In this document: in pieces, positions 8,909 to 17,990 of the stretch
Position numbering within the stretch: the first letter of the stretch is position 1
Layout of the letters: every line of letters begins with the position of its first letter
DNA from: Welwitschia mirabilis
Lineage: Eukaryota; Gnetophyta; Gnetopsida; Welwitschiales
Length of the DNA: 21,432 nucleotides
Direction of reading: 5' to 3'
Assembly: GCA_051453625.1 (NCBI GenBank)
Contig: JBOZIK010000001.1
Coordinates: 119,790,301 to 119,811,732 of the forward strand
Translations under genes and position numbers: made by a program
Notes under the pieces: model-generated
Database searches by the model: none
Told to the model about the DNA's origin: nothing
What the model saw: only the letters and a program-made list of their open reading frames with translations

Positions 8909-9660
8909 AAAGAGAGTGAAATAAAGAGCATTATGTTTTATACTATCTCAAAAACATGATCACCGTGATATCCTTTCATAAGTATACCGAGGCAAATATT
9001 TCCAAGAGGAGCCTTTGGCATTATAATATGATAGTTGTGGGAACTCCACTAAGAGGTCAATTGGCCTTGCTTCATAGGTCCTTACTTCTCTGACTATGGT
9101 TGTACTCCCCTTATCATGGATAATAAATTATACTAAACTTTGAGGCTATGGTATCTGTGGTATTTCTAGTATCATCAAAGGCATTGCTTACTTCCTAGGC
9201 TCTTAGTCCTTCCACATGATCATTTCATTTCTTAAGATTTGGGTGTTTATTTTGAGATGACAGTAGGTAAGTTCATTTTTGAGCAATGCTTTGGTCTAAT
9301 CATTCATTGTTTATAATATTCTATTTTAGCATCATCATAATCACTACCTTATTGAATGGAATTTTTGAATAATAAGTCATGCATTTTTCACATTAAGTAA
9401 TATTATAATTTATTTTACAGGAGTTTGCTAGGTTAAAATATTAGATCAATGAGCTATATTTTGTTTATATTATCTTATGTTCATTCTTCTTATTTTGTTT
9501 TGTAGATCAGTTGATTGTTTTATAGTCATTACCATATTTTCTTAGCATGTTTTCCTTGTTCAATCTTATAATAAAATATCATTTGTTTCTTAAATAAGTG
9601 TTTTCTCAATAAATTTATGTTATTTTCAGATTTTTAATGTTCTAAGTGCTACTCATGTTC

Positions 9661-10090
9661 TTTATGTGATGAAACATTTTTATTATCCACTCTTTTCTTT
9701 ACCTGTCAGAATATTTCATTAATTTATATTTTTCAAATCTGACATTACTCAACTTTGCACTTAGTTTAGAAAGTTATCCTCTTTTACTTGCATTCTCACT
9801 CCGATCTACTTTCTTTGCTTTATTTTTTCTAGTACAGGATGTATTTCTTTTTCTTTTGTGAGGCTAGAGACCCATTTTCATGGCTCATTTTCAAACATTT
9901 TTAACTTAATTCAAAGCTTTTCTTAAATAAAATTTTTAAATTTTTATACACATTATGAATTACTTGTTATTTATCTATGTGATGTGTTTTATGAGCCCAT
10001 TTTATAGTTTTTGGATTTATCTTTTGAAAAATAAATTAGCTCACAATTATAGTTTTTCTTGTCTAGTTTTTATCAAGGACTAATAAAGGC
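9661..10090 (+). other. Non-coding 3' end of element 1 before the polypurine tract
   Basis: AT-rich sequence with no open frame and no repeat match that I can see elsewhere in the window. By position it is the end of the untranslated 3' region of element 1. Confidence 0.5.
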
Positions 10091-10101
10091 TAAGTGAGGG
10101 G
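10091..10101 (+). other. Polypurine tract
   Basis: TAAGTGAGGGG, five to six bases upstream of the TG at 10108 that starts the second LTR. The G-rich purine run at the LTR border is where plus-strand DNA synthesis would start. It marks the following LTR as the 3' LTR of element 1. Confidence 0.65.
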
Positions 10102-10351
10102 CTATATTGTACTGGTAATTTGTGGTTATTTGATAAGGTTTTATGAGTTCTTTTATAGGATGTTTACATAGTTTTAAGTGCAATTTCAAGGATTTTGGAG
10201 ATTTAATAGGAAATCTTAAATGCATGCAATTCTTACCCAAATTTGATGTATTAAAGTTATATTCTAATGCATAGAACTTTGGAGAAGGATTACTGATAAA
10301 AATGCTAGTGTCTCCTTAAGAAAGTGATCAAAGAAGACTGTCATCTTCTCT

Positions 10352-10377
10352 ATCGTCCACATAATAGGCAGGACGAT
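10352..10377 (+). other. LTR hairpin in second LTR
   Basis: ATCGTCC (10352-10358) and GGACGAT (10371-10377) form a perfect 7-bp stem with a 12-nt loop. An alternative pairing uses GTCATC (10340-10345) with GATGAC (10375-10380). It corresponds to 854-879 in the left LTR. Confidence 0.6.
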
Positions 10378-10540
10378 GACTTCTGATGTGGACTAGTGAG
10401 TCACTACTGAGTCATCATTCTGAGTTATACTAACATGTAACTGACTCTGATAATGACCCTTAACTATTTCATCTAATTTTGAATTGTAAATAAGCATGCC
10501 TTTCCATGCCTTCTGTTTTTCTTTTTCTGCTATAGTTTCC

Positions 10541-10548
10541 TATAAATA
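10541..10548 (+). promoter_or_regulatory. LTR TATA box (second LTR)
   Basis: TATAAATA at the position equivalent to 1105-1112 and followed by the same conserved CTTCATCTTTATTACACTA stretch. It is intact in both LTRs despite heavy divergence around it. Confidence 0.6.
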
Positions 10549-11063
10549 AGTCTCCCTCGATTCTCCTCTTCATCTTTATTACACTAGAAATTCTCATGAT
10601 AGGAGATCAAAGGATGAGAGATTCATCTTAAGTATTATAGAAAGATGTGCACTTGGTGGAGGGTTGTGTATCCTCTATTGAGACATGACTATTTTATAAC
10701 CAAGATGCTTGTTACTCATTCTTAATATAAACCTTGTTTTATTTTTATGTTTGCATCGTAGATTTTTTAATGATCCTTATAGTCTATGTTACCCTTGATC
10801 TGGTGACAATTTCTTAGATGATATAGATTATCAAGGGCAGTCTTTGTTAACGATAAAAGCAAGTAGTGTTAATTCCCTTTTACATTACATGTTAGATTAG
10901 GTTGCATCTTGCATTTTCATTATACCTTTTATTTCTTACATTATTCTTTATTTTTGATTCTTATTATTATTTTTCAAAGTAATTTGAATCTCATCTCATA
11001 ATCTTCAATGTGAATACAACATTTCGAATCTACTTCCACTCATACTAGTGTGTTGTATTGTGT

Positions 11064-11842
11064 NNNNNNNNNNNNNNNNNNNNNNNNNNNNNNNNNNNNN
11101 NNNNNNNNNNNNNNNNNNNNNNNNNNNNNNNNNNNNNNNNNNNNNNNNNNNNNNNNNNNNNNNNNNNNNNNNNNNNNNNNNNNNNNNNNNNNNNNNNNNN
11201 NNNNNNNNNNNNNNNNNNNNNNNNNNNNNNNNNNNNNNNNNNNNNNNNNNNNNNNNNNNNNNNNNNNNNNNNNNNNNNNNNNNNNNNNNNNNNNNNNNNN
11301 NNNNNNNNNNNNNNNNNNNNNNNNNNNNNNNNNNNNNNNNNNNNNNNNNNNNNNNNNNNNNNNNNNNNNNNNNNNNNNNNNNNNNNNNNNNNNNNNNNNN
11401 NNNNNNNNNNNNNNNNNNNNNNNNNNNNNNNNNNNNNNNNNNNNNNNNNNNNNNNNNNNNNNNNNNNNNNNNNNNNNNNNNNNNNNNNNNNNNNNNNNNN
11501 NNNNNNNNNNNNNNNNNNNNNNNNNNNNNNNNNNNNNNNNNNNNNNNNNNNNNNNNNNNNNNNNNNNNNNNNNNNNNNNNNNNNNNNNNNNNNNNNNNNN
11601 NNNNNNNNNNNNNNNNNNNNNNNNNNNNNNNNNNNNNNNNNNNNNNNNNNNNNNNNNNNNNNNNNNNNNNNNNNNNNNNNNNNNNNNNNNNNNNNNNNNN
11701 NNNNNNNNNNNNNNNNNNNNNNNNNNNNNNNNNNNNNNNNNNNNNNNNNNNNNNNNNNNNNNNNNNNNNNNNNNNNNNNNNNNNNNNNNNNNNNNNNNNN
11801 NNNNNNNNNNNNNNNNNNNNNNNNNNNNNNNNNNNNNNNNNN
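11064..11842. other. Assembly gap, 779 N
   Basis: It covers the end of the second LTR and whatever joins it to the second gag. By analogy with element 1 the expected content is about 70 nt of LTR, a primer site, the leader and the gag start, roughly 1.2 kb in all. The long open frames spanning it are artefacts. Confidence 0.95.
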
Positions 11843-12860
11843 CTTTTTTATCACACTTAGAGAAAAAGCAAAACTTTGGCTTAGAACCATTCCACACAAG
11901 AGTCTTAAATCATAAAATCAAGTATAAGAAGTTTTTATTAAAGGATTTATGAGTGAAAGTACCATGAAAAAAGGAAAGAAGAAGGTTACCAACTTTCACC
12001 AACAATCTTAAGAAGATTATGCCACAAAAAATGAGTGATTTTTCATAGCCATTCATTCCAAACTTGCTAATGAATTTCATAAATATGAATTAATAGATTA
12101 TTTTTATAGTATATTGAATAGTCAAACTAAATAACTTGGAGATTTTTTTTTGTGATGGAAACTTGATGAACTTAACCTTCGATGATGCATGAAAACTATT
12201 GAAAAATCTAGTTGAAATATGATAAACTTGGCTAAAACCAACTTCTAAATAAAATTGTGTCATAGACCAAATCCTAAAAGACTTAAAGGAAGTAAAACAT
12301 GATAAAGAGGAAGAGAAATATGATGTAATAATATGATTAAGGATTTCACTCTCACTTTGAAAAGTACATCNNNNNNNNNNGTTGATGCAAAGGTAGTAAA
12401 AGAGGGAAACACAACTTCAACATGTGATATATGTGAAGACAACTCTCAACCAACTAGAGAATATCCCTTGTTACTAATTTGAAAAGAAAAGATGTTTGAG
12501 TAAGTATGTGTATTTAATTAAAGGCCTTCTAACTTTGAAATTCAATCATAATTTTAACAAAGATTGAGTGAATAATCAAATTATAAACCTTTATAAAATA
12601 GATTCAATAATTCAGACTTCCAATCAAATAACTCCATTTTTCACCAAGTACCTCAAATCTTTAACCAAATCAGAGTTATCCACTTAGAGATTCAGTAGAA
12701 GGATTTAAAAAGATGTAAGAAAAGATTAATAATATTAAAAACCTAATGAATGTACTTCAACAAACAATGTTAGAAAATCAATGACTACAAGGGTCTATTA
12801 CATCTTAACCTTTATCCAATCCAAATAAAGTCAAGAAAGATTTGAAGGTAGTAACTAAAA
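11843..12860 (+). pseudogene. gag: Decayed gag of element 2 (5' end in gap)
   Basis: The first readable residues, FFITLREKAKLWLRTIPHKS (11846 on), are a clear plant Ty3/gypsy capsid block matching the decayed one near 2810-2870. GFMSESTMKKGKK (about 11940), EDYA (12014), and a CDIC half zinc knuckle (Cys codons 12423-12425 and 12432-12434) follow in the same order as in the first gag. The knuckle has lost its later His and Cys positions (CDICEDNSQPTREYP). Many stops and frame changes are present, and ten N lie at 12371-12380. I end it at the basic linker near 12860, where the protease linker begins. Its N-terminal third lies in the gap. Confidence 0.8.
12371..12380. other. Assembly gap, 10 N
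   Basis: A short N run inside the second gag. Confidence 0.9.
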
Positions 12861-13029
12861 GTGAAAATGATACAACACCTCCTACTCATAAAGCTCTAAC
12901 TTTTCAAAATAACAAATGAAAAAAAAATGAAGAACATGATGTATAAATTTTAAATACATTTGACTTTTCTTCAATTTAAATGATAATCCTATTATGAAAA
13001 ATTCTTCATGAGAAAACAAAGGAAAGAAA

Positions 13030-13679
13030 TCATCTACTCCTTGGCTTAATGGGTTAAACATGAATCCTAATTATAATAAATACTTGAAAGCTTTGATGCA
13101 AGAGGTGAACATCAACTTATCTTTTTGGAAACTTTTTCAACAAAATCCTAAGTATGCTAGTTTATGAAAAACCCTAATCAGGCAAAAATTAAAAGGTACC
13201 ATTTCTAGTAAGGTCTTCCTTACTCAATCTATCTTCAACTTAGTCTTGAAAAAATGTTCTAAATTTAAACACCTTGGATAATGACTATGAGTGTTACTTT
13301 TGAAGGAAACAAAAGAATTAGAAAACCTTTCATTAACATGGAAGTAAGTGTAAACATTAAGCCTCTTTACATATGTAAAAGACTTAAGTTGAAAAATAGA
13401 CTAAAACCCACATGAGTCATCTTAGAATTGGCTAATACTTCAATCAAGAAACTCTTTGAGATCATTAGAGAATTAGTTATCCAAATAGAAAAAGCCTTCT
13501 ATCCCATAAATGTGGTTATTATTGAAGAAGAACATGATAAAGATTATCTACTACTCTTAGGAAGAGCCTTTTATGCAACTACCCACTGTGTCATCAACAC
13601 ACAAATTAGAATGATGGAATGTTACATAGATGATAAGAGGTTTACCCTTAGAGTTTTTGATGTTGCTAAAAAATAAACA
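13030..13679 (+). pseudogene. pro: Decayed aspartic protease with linker, element 2
   Basis: The best preserved coding remnant here. The linker (STPWLNGLN, LMQEVNINLSFWKLFQQNP, LIRQKLKG) runs from about 13030 to 13275. From the ATG at 13281 one frame runs to the TAA at 13677-13679 with a single internal TGA (13413-13415). The active-site Asp-x-Gly reads NME (13335-13343): Asp became Asn and Gly became Glu, both explained by G-to-A changes, so it would be inactive. Downstream YICKRLKLKNRL, LELANTSIKK, YPINVVIIEEEHDKDY, LLLGRAF and ERFTLRVFD-like DKRFTLRVFD (13428-13676) are the typical long C-terminal arm of Athila/Tat proteases. It aligns residue by residue with 4393-4656 of element 1. Confidence 0.85.
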
Positions 13680-13770
13680 ACAGATGAGTGAAACTTAGAA
13701 GAAGAACTTAAACCAACTTTATTTTTAGAACATTATCTAATTAAGGAAATATTAATAATGCTACATTAAT

Positions 13771-13870
13771 NNNNNNNNNNNNNNNNNNNNNNNNNNNNNN
13801 NNNNNNNNNNNNNNNNNNNNNNNNNNNNNNNNNNNNNNNNNNNNNNNNNNNNNNNNNNNNNNNNNNNNNN
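13771..13870. other. Assembly gap, 100 N
   Basis: Exactly 100 N, so the length is arbitrary. The protease-to-RT spacer in this family is usually longer, and several hundred bases are probably missing. Confidence 0.9.
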
Positions 13871-13929
13871 AAATTAATATCAAAATGTTTTACATAGTTT
13901 AGAAACCCTATTAATTAAAGCTTACAAAA

Positions 13930-14480
13930 TGTGGGTTATAACACCTAGCCCTTAAGCAAGTATTCAAAAATGAAATTATTAAGCTTATGAATGCTAGGAT
14001 TATCTATGTTATATCTAATAGTGAATGGATTAGCCCCTTAATGATAGTTCCTAGAAAAGATGAAAAATAAATAATTTTCATTGACTTTAAAAAACTTAAT
14101 GAGGTCATTAAAAAAAATCATTATGCTTTACCCTTTCTTGATTAAGTACTTGATAGAATACAAGGACATGCCTACTACTATTTTCTTGGTGGATGTAGTG
14201 GTTACAATCAATTTTTCATAGCTAGTGAGAACTAAGCAAAAATAATCTTTATTTATTTCTTTAAAACATGTTCCTTTAGAATATGTCTTTTGGAATTTGT
14301 AATGACCCTAGAACTTTTCAATAAGAAATGATGAGTATATTTTTTAACATGGTAGAATAATTTATTAAAATATTTGTGAATGACTTCTTAATCTTTAGTG
14401 AAAATTTTGAACAAATCATAAAAAGTTTATAAAAATTATTAAATAGATGTATAGAAAGTGGTTTATACTTAAGTTGAAAA
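13930..14480 (+). pseudogene. RT: Decayed reverse transcriptase, element 2
   Basis: RT copies the element's RNA into DNA. The finger and palm blocks are clear: EIIKLMNARIIYVISNSEW (about 13970-14027), IDFKKLNEVIKKNHYALPF (14080-14140), DRIQGHAYYYFL followed by SGYNQFF (14152-14215), and FVNDFLIFSENFEQ (14373-14414). The first catalytic Asp, in the block before SGYNQ, is Gly (GGT, 14188-14190). In the YMDD-equivalent box the first Asp is Asn (AAT, 14379-14381). Between MIVPRKDEK and IDFKKLN the insert of about 20 residues common in Athila RTs is missing. Stops at expected Gln and Trp codons and frame changes near 14270-14370 confirm it is dead. Confidence 0.85.
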
Positions 14481-14559
14481 AAGAGTTTCTTCCTTATTAA
14501 AAATGAAATTGTTTTAGATTATCACATTTCTAATGAGAAAATTAAGATGAACCCTACAA

Positions 14560-15170
14560 AATTTAGTATCATTAAAAACCTTAATCCTCTATTTCATGTC
14601 AAACCACTTAGATCTTTTCTTAGTCATGCTAGTTTCTATTATCATTTTATTCAAGATTATGCTAATGTTTACAAACATCTTTATTCATTACTTGAAAAAG
14701 AAGCTAAAGTTAATTAGAATAACTCATGTTAAATTGCCTTTAAAACACTAAAGGATAAAATTTCTTCTAAATTCATTACAATGGAACTTGTGTGGACTAA
14801 GGATTTTACACTTATATGTGATACTAGCAACATTACTATGGTTGGGGTTCTCAGTTAAAAATCTAAAAATGATCTTAAAGTTATATCTTATCTTAGTAAA
14901 ACTTTGTCTAAGGACCACTCTAAGCATACTACCACTAGAAAAGAAATTCTTTCCATCCTCTTTTTACCTTGATTACCTTAGATACTATCTTATTGGATTT
15001 CATATCAATTTTTACATAAATCATGCAACTATATGTTACCTTATGATTAAGAAATATTCTAGTGTCAGACTTATTAGATAGGTCCTTCTCATTTAAGAAT
15101 TCAATCTTACCACCATCATTGATAAGGTTGAAAAACATAATAGTATTGCAAATCACTTTCTCGATTCTCA
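14560..15170 (+). pseudogene. RH: Decayed RT connection and RNase H, element 2
   Basis: RNase H removes the RNA strand from the RNA-DNA hybrid. The connection domain appears as KPLRSFLSHASFYYHFIQDY (about 14600-14660). RNase H follows: WTKDFTLICDTSN (14793-14830, with the Asp of the family's CDAS-like motif), VISYLSKTLSKDHSKHTTTRKEIL (about 14881-14950), then after a frame change YLIGFHINFYINHATICYLMIKKYSSVRLIR (14988-15080), where the TDHAAL-like motif reads INHATI. A TAG where Trp is expected follows directly (15079-15081). The open frame 14788-15081 is in the retroelement frame only from about 14960. The domain ends with ANHFLDS near 15150-15170. Confidence 0.8.
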
Positions 15171-15425
15171 TGTTTTCTTATTGTACTTCCAATCAATGAA
15201 GCCTATGGTCTCATATGTAATTCTTGGCATATTTAAGACTTTAGGCTTCATACCTTCTAATAGAAGGTTGAGCATTTTAAACCTAATATAATGAGGTATG
15301 AATCAAGCAGTAACCTTCCTCTATGACTCTGCCTTATTATCTTTAAAACTAAATAGTGATATGAATAGAAGATAGAAGTTTTTAGAAAAATATTTGTTAG
15401 TGGTTAAATGTAGGCAGAACTCTTT
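15171..15425 (+). pseudogene. Possible integrase N-terminal remnant
   Basis: Directly after RNase H, PINEAYG (about 15187-15208) and, in another frame, FKTLGFIPSNRRLSILN (about 15233-15285) are weakly like the start of the integrase part of Athila polyproteins. No zinc-binding HHCC block and no DDE catalytic core is visible. After about 15300 I see no coding similarity. The call rests mainly on position. Confidence 0.3.
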
Positions 15426-15435
15426 GTAACATCCA
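15426..15435 (+). other. Possible LTR start (TGTAACATCC) of another element
   Basis: TGTAACATCC resembles the 5' end of many plant Ty3/gypsy LTRs of the chromovirus type, which often begin TGTAACA. It falls where similarity to the Athila-like element has ended. I found no second copy, primer site or partner end in the window, so this is a weak call. Confidence 0.25.
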
Positions 15436-16160
15436 TGTTCTTCACCTAAAAACTTTAAATGTTACTATGATGCCAAAATACTATGTTCTTAATATTTTCC
15501 TCTACTATATGCATTAATTTAAAATTTATCATGCTTAAAAGAAAATTATGCTTTAATACAAAAATTAAGATATAATATTTTAATCCAAAAAACTTAAAAC
15601 TTATAGTTTAATAAGATGTAGAGATAAGAAAAAATAATATTCAATCAATAAAAATAATTTATAATTAAAAATTTCTAATTTAAAAAAAGCTTCAAGTATA
15701 GCAGCAATAATTAGTCATGGTTAATTAAAATTAAAGTTTAAGAAATATATTAATTTGATATCATAAATATACATTATTATAAATCTATTACAAGTAAAAG
15801 ACTACCAAAATCCAACCACAGGACATAACAATATCACAAATTACATAGTAAACAAATGAATCTAATTAACATCTTTCAAGAATAAGTTAGATAATAGTAT
15901 TTCATTTTTATATGTCCTCATTAGCAAGATAATTACCTTTTATTGTGCCCAATTTTAACACATCTTTAACACAAAACAATATGGAGTAAAAAAGATAAAT
16001 TATCATTGTTCCTAATATACCCTAGGTAAGGTAAAGATAAAGGTAAGAAAAACCTCAAGATACAAGATAGATTAAAATGAGATAAGAAGAAAGAATCCAA
16101 ATAATCAAGTATTATATTTTCATTGAAATGATATTAAATAGTATTATCATGTAATTTACC
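15436..16160. other. AT-rich intergenic sequence
   Basis: No open frame of note, no domain and no internal repeat seen. It could be the start of a decayed LTR if 15426 is an LTR end. Confidence 0.5.
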
Positions 16161-16427
16161 ACTACCTCATTTAACGATTTATGAATCATTATTCGCCTTA
16201 CCTCATTTGGCAAATTATGATTTTATCTTCCAATTGTCTCATTTCGTGATCTATGGATTATTATTTCCCACTACTTCATTTGGCAATTTGTGGTTTTATT
16301 TAATAAATTAGTTATATTTTATTGTCATCATTCCATTATTTCATTCTATGATCTATGGATTTATCAATTCACTGCCTCATTTAATGATCTATGGATTTAT
16401 CAATTTCACTGCCTCATTCAATGATCT
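16161..16427 (+). repeat. Degenerate minisatellite, 34-39-bp unit
   Basis: Seven units begin at about 16161, 16200, 16236, 16270, 16335, 16371 and 16408. The unit reads ACTGCCTCATTTAATGATCT followed by ATGGATTTATCAATTTC. Units 5 to 7 are nearly identical and earlier ones more diverged; unit 4 carries about 28 extra bases. The open frame 16348-16542 begins with the translated unit (MIYGFIN twice) and is not a gene. Confidence 0.8.
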
Positions 16428-17714
16428 TAGAAACTCTTATTTTCATAAAAATATTTTAATTTTCAAAGGATATCACAAGAAATTTAGAGATTTACTTTCA
16501 TGGATTATCTTTTCAAGAATAAAAAATTCTCTTATGAAATAATATTCATACAAGATTAAGCTTTGATCACATAGAAGATACTCACAAAAATATTTGAAAC
16601 TAATAGAGATAAGAAAGCCATTTTATAAGTTATAAGAATTCCAAGAAAACATAAGATTTTAATTAAGGAAATGAGAATTTATTTAGATCATGAATGGATG
16701 CAATAATATGGAATCATATAAATGATAATTGAACCATACCTTAAAATAAAAGTAACAATAGGAATATATATAAGAGACAAGAAAAATGTAATAATCATAT
16801 GAGATGTACAAGCATCCTCATGCATATAAGATTCAATATGTAGAACCATAGGAGAAATAAAGAGAAACCTAAGACCATATTCATGAGTTGATGTGAGGTT
16901 TTCCAAAATTCAAAATTGCTACATCCAAGTTTTAAAGACTCCAAGATTTCAAATAATTTAAAGTTTCGAAAGCTTAAAGGTAAAATCTCTTTAACATTTC
17001 AAAATAGAGGATATTTCACATAATAAGATTAAAGGAAAGGGAGTTATGCTTATAATGAAAAAAGTAAGTCAAAAGGTATTAAGAATTTCAGTGGGTACAT
17101 ACAAGTCATGACTCTTCATGAAACATTTTTATGATTTTCTAACCCTCAATCATTACTTTGCCTAGCTACTAGGTACATATCATATTTTATCATAATAATC
17201 ATAAATGCTTAACATGCCCCTACTTGAAATTGTTATGATAAATAATTAATATGAGCCATTTAGTAAGTAATTCAAATAAAAACATCAAGATAGGATTTTT
17301 CCACATAAAAATATTTCCCTATAATGATTAAATGTTAACCACTAATAAAAGAAAATGGAAAATCATAATTATGGGTATTACTTTAGTATAAGGTAATAAA
17401 TAAATATTAAAATAAGCAAGCATAATGCATCCAAGTAATTATAGTAATTACAAGAACCTTTTTAATGAACAAAAAAAAGAAAATAAGAAAATAATAATCA
17501 TGGTACATTAAATATGAAAATACTATAAAAAATAATATTATTAATTATAGTGATTACAAGAAAAGAAATCATTAAAAATAGTAATTACAACACAATAATT
17601 TTCAACATAATAAAGTAAAGAATTGCATCTCAAATAATAATAATATACTAATAAGTAAAGAATAAAAAAGAATCTAGCAATTGTATTAGCTTAGTAAGTT
17701 CCACTGTATAAAAT
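16428..17714. other. AT-rich intergenic sequence
   Basis: No supported gene. A 72-codon open frame on the minus strand (16688-16906) has no recognisable domain and no context that supports expression. A-rich words such as AATTACAAGAA recur loosely around 17440-17600 without a clear unit. Confidence 0.5.
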
Positions 17715-17990
17715 TTATTTTATTTAGCTGTAATTTAACTATTTTGGCTAAATATTTAGACCTTTAAAAATCTAGATGTAATTCTGTTAAAAGATGGTTC
17801 TATCACATTTGTATATTTATTTTTTAATCTTCATAATACTAGATAAAACTAGATTTATTTAACTCAACTATTTGGGCTAAATCCTTAGACCTCCAAAAAT
17901 CTAGATGTGACACTATAAAAACATGTTTCTAGCACACTCATACATTCATTTACTAATGTCATTATTTTTTAGATGAGATATTTGAGTGTA
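17715..17990 (+). repeat. Tandem duplication, 129-bp unit, two copies
   Basis: AACTATTTTGGCTAAATATT at 17737 recurs as AACTATTTGGGCTAAATCCT at 17866, an offset of 129 bp. Shared landmarks follow in order: TTAGACCT, AAAAATCTAGATGT, GTTCTATCACA against GTTTCTAGCACA, and TTTAGATGAGA-like ends. The copies are clearly diverged. Function unknown; possibly part of a decayed LTR. Confidence 0.75.

Larger units (their letters stand above)
8162..9660 (+). repeat. Large direct repeat, copy B (3' region of element 1)
   Basis: The counterpart of 5745-7168, with the same order of landmarks and no open frame. It holds a T-rich hairpin array (8175-8430), the conserved block ATTATGGAATTACTTGATCA (near 8589) and a (GA)10 microsatellite absent from copy A. 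It runs on without a break into the region before the second LTR. Confidence 0.75.
10108..11063 (+). repeat. Second LTR (3' LTR of element 1, possibly 5' LTR of element 2)
   Basis: Homologous to the left LTR from its first base to the gap; 11063 corresponds to about 1629, so roughly 70 bases of its right end are hidden in the N run. It is preceded by a polypurine tract, and the next readable sequence is a gag fragment. It lacks the 53-nt stretch holding the second LTR hairpin. Divergence from the left LTR (by eye about 20% in the best part) says the insertion is old. Confidence 0.85.
610..15425 (+). mobile_element. Tandem Athila/Tat-like Ty3/gypsy retrotransposon array (LTR-int1-LTR-int2)
   Basis: Two LTR copies in the same orientation (610-1699 and 10108 onward) each precede a decayed gag-protease region. 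The first is followed by a primer-binding site and the second is preceded by a polypurine tract. The order gag, protease, RT, RNase H is that of Ty3/gypsy elements. The plant-type gag, the long C-terminal arm of the protease and the tRNA-Asp-like primer site point to the Athila/Tat branch. The first internal region lacks recognisable RT and integrase; the second ends soon after RNase H. A third LTR is not visible. The right limit, about 15425, is where retroelement coding similarity has ended and a new sequence type starts. Whether the middle LTR is truly shared depends on the 779-N gap after 11063. Confidence 0.75.

Noticed and set aside
12260-12442. 60-codon minus-strand open frame
   Set aside because: The antisense shadow of the decayed second gag, spanning a 10-N gap, with no domain.
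14935-15171. 78-codon minus-strand open frame
   Set aside because: Antisense to the RNase H remnant, which is clearly on the plus strand.
16348-16542. 64-codon open frame starting MIYGFIN
   Set aside because: It begins inside the minisatellite and repeats its translated unit; no domain.
16688-16906. 72-codon hydrophobic minus-strand open frame
   Set aside because: AT-rich DNA on this strand readily gives Ile/Phe/Tyr-rich frames; no homology or context supports it.
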